Shown here piece by piece: positions 50,931-62,065 of a stretch of DNA of 64,000 nucleotides. Numbering within the stretch: the stretch's first letter is position 1; every line of letters begins with the position of its first letter. Location: contig CM069613.1 in the NCBI GenBank assembly GCA_035771175.1, positions 5,142,001 to 5,206,000 on the forward strand, in the 5' to 3' direction. The stretch is from Paratinospora sagittata (taxonomy: Eukaryota; Streptophyta; Magnoliopsida; Ranunculales; Menispermaceae). The notes beneath the pieces were generated by a model. It saw only the letters and a list, made by a program, of their open reading frames with translations. It searched no databases and had not been told where the DNA came from. The position numbers were made by a program, and so were the translations under genes.

Positions 50931-52501
50931 TTTTAAGTAGGAGGAGGTGGTGATACATGACTGAGTTCCCTATGTGTTTGACCCATTAGGGATCTCTCTC
51001 TTTTTTGTTTGTTTTTTTTAAGTTATCCCAACTTACCTTTGTGAGTTATGTGTATTTCTCTGTTGGAAAGAAGAGATCTATAAGATGTTTAGATACAAAG
51101 AATGAAGATGCCATTTCTAGTTGAAGAAATACTCTCAATTTACTATTCTAAATACTTTTATTACTAGAAAAATATTTTTTTAATAAATTTTACTGAATGA
51201 GTTTTCTGTTGCTTACTTTTTTTTTTTCATAATTAGCTCTAAATATTTATTTCATGGTCATTTTTCCTTACATAAAGTATAAGCTGAAGCTATTATACTG
51301 AATGAGCGGGCCTCAAATACCTCTTGGCGTATTCAATCAAGTTAAATAATGAACTTGTAATGGCCAATGCTGCTAATTTAATCTTAGGGTTTGTTTGATA
51401 GTTGGAGAATTTTTTTTTGTGTGTATAAGAATTTTATTTTTTGATACTGATGCAAACAGAATAAAAAATCAGAAGTTTAATTGAATATAAATATAAACAT
51501 TATTCTCCGTCAGAATGAAAAATCAGAAGTTTTATTGAATATAAATATAAATTCTCCGGAGGGAATAGTAAAATAGAAATCTTAGTCGATCTTAAAAAAA
51601 AAAAGAAAAAAAAATCTATTTTCTAAGGAAAACAGTGTTAATATTCGAATATTCTTGGTAACTTTTTTGAAGGGATTTGTTTTAAAATATTTTTCATTTG
51701 AACGCTTGTTCCTTTTCTTTTCCTTTTTCTCTACAAATGTGTCGCAACAAAATAATGTTATCAACGGAAAATAAACGGTCGTTGTCGAAACACGGGACAC
51801 GTGCACTAAAACCACACGAACATGTTATCAACGGACAACGGTGTTCTTCTAGGGCTAAGCTAACTTCACCCGACCATCTGACAAACTGCACGGCTTTAAC
51901 ACTGCTACCCTCATGAGATCCGTCCGATACAATCCTCGAGATCCTCACTTCCTGAAACCATCAACAACCCTACCCTGACCTGATGATCAGATTAATGGTT
52001 TCACTTTCACAGAAATCTGGATCTTCCTTCTTCTCCAACAAAAAACAAACAACCTTTGTAACCTCTTCTTACTTAATGGTATCTACGTTCTCTAAGTAAA
52101 ACTCTCTTAATTTGAAAAAACTGAACATTTTTTTACTTATTTATTTATTTTTATTTTTTTTCCGTATCTGTTGCGTTAGATTCGCAGGTGAATCGGAGAT
52201 TTCGGACAACTTGGAATCGGCATCGCAAGTTTTTTTTTCAGGTGACGAACCTCTCTCTCTCTCTCTCTCTTTTTGCATCAGATTTTCTTGTTTCAGTTTC
52301 TGTCAAATTGCTTTCTTCACCGGCCGATGTACGCCGGAAACCGAAATCGGCAAGGACATTTCCGGTGCCGAGATCTTCGGCCGATCCGCCTGGTTCGTCG
52401 ATTTTGCTCCTGTGTCGCCCTCGGCGCATGTTAGAATATAGCCTTTTTTTTGGCATATTTATTTATTATTTCGTTTCAATTCTAATTAATGTCCTCCGAC
52501 T

Positions 52502-52538
<37 letters not shown>

Positions 52539-54528
52539 AAAGCCGTAAAAGGTACATATATTAAGTAGCGTTGCGGTCATCCTGAGGAAGATACTCTAGC
52601 TGGGAACGAGAAAAAAAAGAGCGTAGGTACTCCTCACTATGGAGGATGAGAAATGCTAGTAACACAATTCTTTAGCACACATTTTTTTTTTTTTTTTTTT
52701 ATTAACGTTAAAAGTTGTTGGATTGTCTCAAATTACGTATTAATTGCATTATTTAAGATAATCTAATAACTCTCAAAGATAATGTAAAAAATATGTATTT
52801 CTGAAGTGTATTATTCAAGCTTTCCTCGAGGATGATTGCATTGCAATCTCATGGGTTTTTGCCATTTTGGCTTTGCATCCTGGGTTTGGTTGGGTTTCGG
52901 TGGAAGTGAGTGACCGGTGTTACGGCAAACTCGTTATTTTATTTAAAATGGTGCGAGGGAGACTCAGTTGGTGTACTACCACATCTTGTCGCTTGGAACA
53001 TCCTAGAGCCATTCAGTACACCCGACTCTAGGATGATCCTAGGGACATGATGTGAGAATTCGCCGGCTGAGTTTAATAGCTGAGTCTCCCCACATCATTT
53101 TCCATTTTATTTAGGGAAGAGAAAGTGTAAAATGATGACAAGAGACTCTGATGTTAGATCTTTTGAAAAAGTATTATTTTTAAATATAAGTGAAAATATA
53201 ATATTAGCGTTTTCAATAAAAATGTAAGAATGGGGGTAAAAAAAAGGTTAAAAAAACTATATTAAGAAGGGAAAAATTGCAAATATATTAATTTAAGTCA
53301 AATAAAGCATGTATGCGAGGAGAAAGTAATGAGAAAAAAAGTTATTTGATTAAATTACTAATTTACTGTATTATCCCTTTCATCATTAAAGTAATATTTT
53401 AGGAATAATAATTAACATAAGGTTTTTATTGCTATTATTACTCAATATGCCACTTTTCCTAACTAGCTCATCCAATGGTTTTTATTGTATGCGCCTAAAC
53501 CATCTTAATTAGTTTGGTTGTTACTAATTTTATTTACCATTTGTTAAAAAAATTTATTTCTAAATTCTTATCATTTTATTTTCTTGTGCAATGCATTATA
53601 TGCTTTGGACTAATTAACAAATATAATATATCAAGTGTAAAACGGTAGAGAAGGTTAATATGCCCACCTAATTATTGAATGGTCAAAATTGTTTCAACTC
53701 GTTTTTGTTTTTGTTTTTGTTTTAATTTTTTTATTTATTTATACGTTTTTAATGAGGGTTGTATTTGTCTGTTTTTGCGCGGGTGGGGAAGGACATGGAA
53801 AGTGGCAATTAATAAATTATATGAAGTATAGCAAGTGGATTGCTTCATAATAGCTAGTTGAGAGTACCATCCTTACCAATCATGGAAATTTTTTAGTAAT
53901 TATGATGACTGAACATAATATGGTATTGTGTAAACTTTTTCAGCACTCAGTTATTAGAGTTGGGCCTTTGATGAAATTGTTGATGGTGAGGATGATTTTG
54001 TGATTGATTGAATTAGCTTGGTAATGAGCTGTTGTGCTTGAGTTTTCCAAGTGAAATTGTTCATATAACTTTAATTTGATTTTTTTCTTACAACCTATAA
54101 TAGAAGTATATATTATTCACTCTTTGAAGTTACTCATCATATAGACATTTATATATGTATTTTACCTGTTTTTAATGGGAAAAACTCTTTTCATTTTAGA
54201 TTATTTACCTGCCTTTTTTATTTCGTTGTCTTATTTATTTTGTAGAAGCAAACAATAATGCGAAGTCTCTTGGAAAACAAGACAAATTTGCTTTATACAG
54301 TTAATTTTAGTTAATAATTAATACTCTTATAGTTTTTCATTGTAAAAATTTATTACATATTTATTTTTAATTACAAATAAAATTTTATAATAATTACTTT
54401 TATCATTTATTCAATAGGTTCTAGGTTTGAAGTAACATACACTATTGACCCGTTACTTTATTAACCCCATGAAGTGACAAAGACTTTGTTGAGTTGAGTT
54501 AGTTTGTATTTCAAAAGAAGGACGGGCC
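50931..54528. other. spacer between TSR2 and the copia insertion
   Basis: It starts with the TSR2 3' UTR. A 54-bp-period duplication lies at 51457-51560. 51900-52500 is more GC-rich with CT-runs (52249-52269) and may be the leader exon of the downstream Oberon-like gene; no coding start there could be confirmed. A 34-A run (52503-52536) and a T-run (52682-52700) follow. A foldback patch with GGGAGACTCAG inverted ends lies near 52965-53096. Another RTE-like tail (TAACCCCATGAAGTGAC, then TTGTTGAGTTGAGTTAG) lies at about 54462-54504. Confidence 0.5.
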
Positions 54529-54610
54529 TTGGCACAATGGTAAAGATTGCTTCAGTGTGAGCTAGAGCTCACTTGATTATCTAAGAATAGCCTATCTACA
54601 ATGTGGGGTT
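54529..54610 (+). mobile_element. SINE-like sequence interrupted by the copia element
   Basis: GGCACAATGGTAAAGATTGC has the A-box form of plant Au/TS-type SINEs and is followed by GAGCTAGAGCTCAC. The copia 5' LTR begins inside it. GGGATAAGCC just after the 3' LTR (59133) could be its continuation. Confidence 0.45.
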
Positions 54611-54919
54611 TGTTCTGGAGAAGAGCAAAATCTGTGAGATTTATTTCCTTTAAGGAAAGATGATAATTCTGTGGGATTTATTTCCTTTAAGGTTTATTTC
54701 CTTTAAGGAAAGATGATAATTTTAGTAGTCGTTTTATTTAGCAGTTACTAAAATTGTAATTATAGCTATATGTGTGCATAGCCCTGTATGTCTATATATA
54801 TGGTGTCCCTCTATTAAGACATCATCAAGAATAAGAAAATATTTTCTCTCTTCTCCCGTGGACGTAGGCCTTGGAGCCGAACCACGTTACATCTTTGTGT
54901 TTTTTATTAGTATTTAACA
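54611..54919 (+). repeat. copia 5' LTR, 309 bp
   Basis: It starts TGTTCTGGAG and ends TATTTAACA. It has a TATATATA promoter motif near 54793 and a small minisatellite of TTTATTTCCTTTAAGG near its 5' end. Confidence 0.95.
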
Positions 54920-54931
54920 TGGTATCAAAGC
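54920..54931 (+). other. copia primer-binding site
   Basis: TGGTATCAAAGC directly abuts the 5' LTR and pairs with the 3' end of initiator methionine tRNA, with one change from the usual TGGTATCAGAGC. Confidence 0.85.
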
Positions 54932-55332
54932 TTTAAGCTCGTACAACTGGGAAATTTTTCTTTTCTTCCAACCTTCATCGTCGAAATTGTTTTATTTTGG
55001 CCTTCATTGTCGGAACCTTCCTCGTTGGCCTTCATCGCCATTATTCGTGTTGCTGATTGGTGCGTACGTCTTCATTACTGCTACTATATCACCATAGACT
55101 ACTGCGTCTTCCTCATCGGCACTGCCGATATCCTAATCGTCGTCGACGCCTTCGTCTCCATTGCTACTGTGTTTCAGTCGTCGCTGCTCGAACCCACCAT
55201 TGCTGATCTTTGACGTTGCTACTGATCTTCGTCGTCTCGCACATCTCTCTCACATATCTCTCTTGCGCATCACTGTTTCACTGCATCTCTCTAATCTCCA
55301 TCGCCATCTGCAGCTCCTGGGGAAAAAGAAAA

Positions 55333-58300
55333 ATGTCGGTTACTTCCGAAACAGTTGCAGACTCCCCGGTGCCAGACGGATTCAGCCTAGACGACATTGA
55401 AAGATTGAAATCTTTGCTTGGCACACTGAACAAACCCTCAGGTACCTGTTCATTGGCCCATTTAGGTAACTTTCCTATTTCTATTGGATTTAACGTCTCA
55501 GATAAGTCTTTTGCTAACTCTTGGGTTATAGATTCTGGTGCTACTGATCACATGACCAATTCCCCCAATATATTTCATACCTACAACCCATGTCCTAGTA
55601 GTCGGAAAATAGCCACAACTGATGGATCCTTAACCACAGTTGCTGGTATAGGTGATGTTCACATTAGCCTCACCCTTACACTCAGAAATGTTCTTCATGT
55701 TCCTAAACTATCTACTAATCTTATTTCTATTAAAAAACTGACCCATGATCTGAGTTGTAATGCAACCTTCTTCCCTATTTACTGTGCATTTCAGGACCAG
55801 GACTTGGGGACGATGATTGGACATGCTAAGGAATAGGACGGGTTGTATTACTTTGAGACACCAATACATCCTATCAAGAGTAACACTTCATTTCACTCCG
55901 AGCACAAATTTTCCAATAAAGAAAAGTTATGGCTCCATCATCGCCGCCTTGGCCATCCTTCTTTTCGAACCCTTAAAATCATGTTTCCTTTTTTGTTTAA
56001 GTCTCTCAATGTTGAAGATTTTCATTGTGAAGTGTGTGAACTTGCGAAATACAAGCGTATATCTTTTTCACTTAGTAATGAAAGAAGTTCAGATCCTTTT
56101 GATCTCATTCATAGTGATATTTGGGGTCCCCCTGCAATACCTAATGTTTCTGGAGGGCGATGGTTTGTGTCCTTCATTGATGATTGTACTAGAGTCTCGT
56201 GGATATTCTTATTGAAACAAAAATCCAATGTGAGCTTTGTTTTTCCTACCTTCCATAACATGATACACACCCAGTTTGGTGCTAAAATCAAGAGATTTCG
56301 ATCTGACAATGCTAGGGACTATTTTAATCAAACATTGACCAATTACTTCCAAAGCGAGGGGATCCTTCATGAATCATCCTGTGTTCACACCCCACAACAA
56401 AATGGAGTTGCTGAAAGAAAAAACGGCCACCTGCTTGATACAACCCGAACCTTTTTATTTTAGAATACTATGCCTAAGTCCTATTGGGGGTAAGCTGTCC
56501 TTACTGCAACACACCTTATTAACCGCCTACCATCCCGGACCCTTGGTTTCAAAAGTCCAATGGAAAAGCTATGTCAATTTTACCCTAAGCTCAAAATCTC
56601 CAATAATCTTATACCTAAGATATTTGGGTGTGTATCATTTGTCCATGTTCACCAACCCAACAGGGGGAAGTTGGACCCCAGAGCTCTCAAGTGTGTTTTT
56701 GTCGGATACTCTTCCACTCAAAAGGGATATGAATGCTATCATCCGCCATCAAAGAAATTCTTTGTCTCTGCCGATGTCACTTTCTGTGAACCTGAGCCTT
56801 ATTTTTCCGCTCCTCCTCTTCTGGGGGAGAGTGTCATCATGGAAGACAAGGATCAGAACTCCCTTGATAACCCTTTTGATCTTTTTGGCCCCTTTAACCT
56901 CCAACAAACCAAACTCGAATCTTCTACACCCTCTGTACCCAATGACGAACCTAAGGATCGGATGACTGGACAAATGTACTCAAGGAAGAAAGCTGCAGAT
57001 CCTGAACCGATGCAAGTTCAATAATCTGAACCAATCCCTGAAAATGAGGTAACAAATCCTGAACCCTCCTTACAAATTTCATTAGTTCCTGAAACTAACA
57101 ATGATCTTTTAGCCTCTGAACCTGACAATGATCTTCCCATTGCTATTAGAAAGGGAACAAAAGAATGTACTAAACATCCCTTGTATCCACTATCTCATGT
57201 TGTATCCTTCGAGAAGTTCTCGCCAACCCATAAGAGTTTCCTTACCAACCTGAACAACATCCAGACTCCTACATCATTATCCGAGGCTTTATCTAATACA
57301 AATTGGAAACAAGCTATGAATGTGGAAATGGAAGCCCTGGAGAAAAATACAACATGGGAGTTGGTAGACTTGCCTGCAGGAAAGAAACTTGTGGGATGCA
57401 AATGAGTTTATACAGTAAAATACAAAGCAGATGGGTCCCTAGAGCGCTACAAGGCAAGATTAGTAGCCAAAGGATATACTCAAACATATGATGTGGACTA
57501 TCAAGAGACATTTGCTCCGGTTGTAAAAATGAATATTGTGAGACTTCTTTTGCCATTGGCAGCTAATTATGACTGGGATCTGCAACAATTTGATGTAAAG
57601 AATGCATTTTTACGTGGGGATTTAGAAGAAGAAATCTATATGGAAGTGCCTCCAGGATTTGGCACCACTGATAAAGTGTGTAAATTGAAAAAGGCCCTGT
57701 ATGGACTTAAACAATCTCCGAGGGCATGGTTTGGTCGGTTTGCCAAAGTAATGACAAATATGAGATATAGACAAAGCCAAGGAGATCACACTCTGTTTAT
57801 TAAGCACTCGACCTCAGGGGGAGTTACAGCTCTATTAGTGTATGTTGATGACATCATCATGATATGAAACAATGAGAACGAGAGACAAAATTTGAAGCAG
57901 TGTTTGACCGAGAAATTTGAGATCAAGGAACTAGGGAGATTGAAATACTTCCTAGGGATTGAAGTGGTGGCACACTCTAAACAGGGAATCTTTATTTCTC
58001 AACATAAGTACATTACAGACCTTCTTAAAGAAACAGGGAAGCTAGCATGCAAACCAATGAATACTCCTATTGATCTTAATCACAAGCTTGGAGAAGCTGA
58101 AGAAGCGCTGACTATTAATACGGAGATGTATCAAAGACTAGTAGGAAGACTCATCTATCTCTCTCACACAAGACCTGATATTGCATATGCAGTAAGTGTA
58201 ATAAGTCAGTTCATGCACAACCCTAAAGATATTCATTTGCAAGCAGCTAATCACGTTTTACAGTATCTTAAAGGGACTCCAGGACATGGCATCTTATTTA

Positions 58301-58779
58301 AACGACACACAGGAGTGGTTCTTGAAGCATATACTGATTCAAACTATGCTGGTTCAATAGTTGACAAAAGATCAACTACTGGATATTGAACGTTTCTTGG
58401 TGGGAATTTGGTGACATGGCGAAGTAAAAAGCAGAATGTAGTGGCCAGATCTAGTGCTGAAGCAGAATTCCGAGCAATGACACAAGGGGTTTGTGAGCTA
58501 TTATGGTTGCAGATAATTTTGACAGATTTGAAGATACACTGGGATGGCCCTATGAGACTCTATTGTGACAATAAATTTGCAATTAGCATTGCCCATAACC
58601 CAGTTCAACATGATCGAACCAAGCATATAGAGATTGATAGACACTTTATTAAAGAGAAGCTTGATAGTGGGTTGATTTGTACTCCATATGTGTCTACCAA
58701 TAATCAACTCGTTGATGTGCTCACTAAAGGGTTAAACCATACTGCATTTCAAGCAAATGTGTCCAAGCTGGGAATGTAA
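55333..58779 (+). pseudogene. copia pol polyprotein, one frame with seven internal stops, gag deleted
   Basis: Retrotransposon polyprotein. A possible start is ATG at 55333. The protease motif DSGA is at 55531-55542. The integrase zinc region (HHRRLGH ... CEVC) and core Asp/Asp/Glu (HSDIWGP, FRSDNA, NGVAERKN) span about 55920-56430. Reverse transcriptase runs about 57400-58250 with YVDDI near 57841. RNase H follows (SAEAEFRAM, YCDNKFAISIAHNP, DVLTKG). Internal stops are at 55834 (TAG), 56461 (TAG), 56491 (TAA), 57022 (TAA), 57403 (TGA), 57865 (TGA) and 58387 (TGA), yet all segments stay in one frame with no frameshift. The usual gag body (UBN2 and zinc knuckle) is absent; only a short acidic leader precedes protease. 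Confidence 0.93.
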
Positions 58780-58794
58780 ACCTTTATTCACCAG

Positions 58795-58806
58795 CTTGAG
58801 GGGGAG
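58795..58806 (+). other. copia polypurine tract
   Basis: A TTGAGGGGGAG run ends immediately before the 3' LTR and would prime plus-strand DNA synthesis. Confidence 0.8.
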
Positions 58807-59132
58807 TGTTGTGGAGAAGAGCAAAATCTGTGAGATTTATTTCCTTTAAGGATTTATTTCCTTTAAGGTTTATTTCCTTTAAGGAAAGATGATAATTCTG
58901 TGGGATTTATTTCCTTTAAGGAAAGATGATAATTTTAGTAGTCATTTTATTTAGCAGTTACTAAAATTGTAATTATAGCTATATGTGTGCATAGCCTTGT
59001 ATGTCTATATATATGGTGTTCCTCCATTAAGACATCATCAAGAATAAGAAAATATTTCCTCTCTTCTCCCGTGGACGTAGGCCTTGGAGCCGAACCACGT
59101 TACATCTTTGTGTCTTTTATTAGTATTTAACA
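58807..59132 (+). repeat. copia 3' LTR, 326 bp
   Basis: It starts TGTTGTGGAG and ends TATTTAACA. It is longer than the 5' LTR because the TTTATTTCCTTTAAGG minisatellite has a different unit count. Otherwise it is nearly identical. Confidence 0.95.
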
Positions 59133-59541
59133 GGGATAAGCCCATGTTAATTAACCCTTTCTCAAAACCTGCTATATATAGAAACTTTATGCATTGTATA
59201 CACCATTTTGATTTATATTTTAAAGACAACAAAAAATATTTATTATATACAGTTTAACTGGTGTTTTTATTTTAGAATTAAATACAAAAGGTCTAATTTT
59301 GAATTTTCAACTAAGCCTGTAAAGGCTGCAGCCAAAGCCAGTTTTGGTAGATATAATCAACAAAAATGGTAAAAGCATTCTAAAGAAAGGCTAAAACATG
59401 CACCTAACATTTGCAATGCGTTTTCTCAAAACTATGTTTGTGTGTATTCTAAATGATTATTTAACTGTGACTAGTTATATCTTCCAGAGTAAAACATTTA
59501 TTTATTGCTTTGCTAAATTGCCACTGAATTCATTTATACAG
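59133..59541. other. short stretch between copia 3' LTR and the first Oberon-like exon
   Basis: It is AT-rich with no recognised element beyond the possible SINE remainder at its start. It ends with a polypyrimidine-poor but usable AG acceptor at 59540-59541. Confidence 0.4.
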
Positions 59542-59561
59542 GTGATCAGCTGTCAGTGACA

Positions 59562-62065
59562 ATGGAACTACAATTAGTGGAGGCTGATACCCCTGACAAA
59601 AATAGTGGTTCTATGGTTAGTCTGACAGAAAATGGTCTAGTTCTCTGGCCAGTAGCACCTGGTGAATCAGGTGAAGGATTACCTTATGCACCTGTAGATT
59701 GGCCTAATCCTGGTGATATCTGGGGATGGAGGGTAGGGAAGAGAAAGTTTCATTCGGGTATCATGTCGGATAGATACCTATATCCTCCACGTCGTCTGCA
59801 GAAGACATCCCATGGGAAAACATCTTTTGCCAGCAAGCAGTCAGTCAAGGAATATATTCAAAAGGAATTCCCTGATGCAAATGTTGGCGCGTTCTTCTCT
59901 TTGTTCAGTTGGAAGGTGCCTTCAAAAGATCACAATTGGGGAAAAGGTCTGCTTTGATTTGGAACTGTTCTCTTTTTCCCATGGAAATGATATGTTTTTA
60001 AGAATTGAAGTATTTCGTATTCATAGATGGTTCTTAGTATTTTAGTTGTTTGCATCTTTGTCTGGAAGGCGCAATGGTTCAGTCACCAAACCTTGGATGA
60101 TAACACACAAGCAGATTAGTTCTTGGTCAATGAGGCTTATTTTATATTCCTTTTCTTTTCTCAGATCTGAATTTGCACTTTTTACTCTCTTTCAAGGTTG
60201 TAAGTTTTGAATCACGAACCATAAATCTGGAGATTCAGTTTTTATTACAAAAATGTTATATGGGTCCAAGAAATAAAAAAGAAAAGAAAACGAAAAAGAG
60301 ATCAATGGACATAATACTGTATATTCTCATCTCATCAAAATATTGAAAAAAAAAATCTGAAATAATCATCTATGTGAACCCAAAAAATAAAATAAAATAA
60401 AAATTATTGTATCATATGTATTCTCAATCTCTGTGGTCTGCATTATCAGCTATTGTAAGTCAAAATATATGCATGACCATGAGAGTGAGAGTAAACATAA
60501 GTCCATGAAACTCCCAAAAACAAGGTTGCAAGGTCCATCATGCTTGTGTTTCATCATTTCTACACTAAAACTGTAAACATCACTTGGAATTTAGAGACTA
60601 AACTGTATTCATGAGTTCCTCTGTTGCTGTAGAAAGCGACAAAAAAAAGGTCGGGGGGCAAGGTGGGAAAGAAAAAGAAAATAGAGTTGCTTTATTTGAG
60701 GTATGACTTACTAATCTTTTAAGAGGAAACTTGTGGGATATTGAAGCCAATTTGAATCATACAATTGCATATGATTCAGCTGATTTATGATTTGAGAACT
60801 ATATTCTTTTTTATACTGAGAATGAAAATGGTTGAAATTTGAAAACAGGCTCATCAGCTGCTTCTTGCTTGGAATTAATCTGCACCTCTGAGTTTCTGAT
60901 TTGATTAAAAACAGGCTTGTCAAACTAGTAAACACTCTATCACTACTAGTTTGCTAACTGAATGGATAAATCAAGCTCACATGCCACCAAAAATTCTCTC
61001 GAATAAGAGATTCATATTAATTAGTAATTGCTTGGCAGTTCTTGGCTTTTGAAGAGAGTCAAATTGTACAACAAAATTTGTTGTGGTTGAGTACAAGTAA
61101 TTGGAATGAGGCAATAAGTATATATTCTACTTCACCTGTGCTATGGTGTTATGAGCGTTGAATACCTTTGCTGGTTCATTATAGATAAATCTGAAGCTAT
61201 CATAATGTAAATACTGTATAATTTTATTGAAATATGCATATTTTAATTGCTCTGCCACAGTATGACAGACATTTGTGAGATGTGGATTGATAGAGTTGAT
61301 TCATGTCTGGCGCAGTTGGATATGTAGATCGAGCTGCTTTCTCTGGTGGATATCCTCGGGAGGAGATGGCCGAACCTTCTGGTTTTGAGTCAGATGGTGG
61401 AACTATGAATTGTAAGGCGAGAAATAAGATATGCAGTCTCCAACTAGAAACAAGAAGCTATGCTTTACCAGAGATGGAGTGTGAAATCTGCTGCCTTGAA
61501 CCTGGTTTCTGTCGTAATTGTTGTTGTATTCTTTGTTCCAGGACAATTGATTGGAACTATGGAGGCTATAGTTTTATTAGATGTGAGGCAAAGATAAGTG
61601 AGGGTTACATTTGTGGTCATGCTGCCCATATTGATTGTGCTCTCCGATCATACATGGCTGGGACTGTAGGAGGAAGCATTGGGTTGGATGCAGAGTACCA
61701 ATGCCGGCGTTGTGATCAGAGAACAGAACTCATTTCACATGTTACAAATTCTTTAAAGATCTGTGAATCTCTTGATTCTCGAGATGTTGTTGAGAAGATC
61801 CTGAAAGTGGGTTTTTGCATTTTGCGTGGGTCAAAGCAAGAAACTGCAAAATGGTTGCTGCACCGTATTGAGTTGGCCTTGGCAAAGGTAAAGTTTGTTC
61901 TTTTACATATTGCAAAAATGATGACATTCTTCATTCAAGTCAGCCTTATCTGTCTTAGGAGGTTTGAACTTGTATCATGACTCTGGTATTTACATCAGCT
62001 CAAAACAGGAGTTGCTTTTAAAGCCATTTGGAACATGGAGTTTGGTATTTCAGCTGTTTCTGCAG
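59562..62065 (+). CDS. Oberon-like PHD / zinc-finger protein, 5' part, continues past the modelled exons
   Basis: Probable nuclear protein with an N-terminal plant-specific domain and a Cys-rich Oberon-type PHD region; Oberon proteins read chromatin in meristem and embryo development. Modelled exons are 59542-59946 (ATG at 59562), 60633-60700, about 61316-61887 and 61999-62065. The first exon has MELQLVEADTPD, LVLWPVAPGESGEGLPYAP and WPNPGDIWGWRVGKRKF (DUF7081-like, from memory). The Cys/His-rich block has CEICCLEPGFCRNCCCILC, CGHAAHIDCALRSYMAG and CRRCDQRTELI. The phase after 60700 (0) does not match the phase at 61316 (1), so one small exon is missing or mis-drawn, possibly about 60915-60927. 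The last exon ends in phase 1 and the rest lies downstream. Confidence 0.75.

Larger units (their letters stand above)
54611..59132 (+). mobile_element. Ty1/copia LTR retrotransposon, 4.5 kb, structurally near-complete but inactive
   Basis: The two LTRs lie at 54611-54919 and 58807-59132. The tRNA-Met-type primer site is TGGTATCAAAGC at 54920-54931, and the polypurine tract is GAGGGGGAG just before 58807. Domain order is protease, integrase, reverse transcriptase, RNase H, which defines copia. The flanking 5 bp are GGGTT and GGGAT, a duplication with one difference. By eye the LTRs differ at about seven bases plus a repeat-number change, so insertion is fairly recent. Gag is largely missing. 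It lies upstream of, or in a leader intron of, the Oberon-like gene, same strand. Confidence 0.95.

Noticed and set aside
52112..52568. Overlapping frames of 109 and 126 aa near a poly-A run
   Set aside because: One ends in a poly-Lys read-through of the A run. The region looks like an untranslated leader or repeat rather than a protein.
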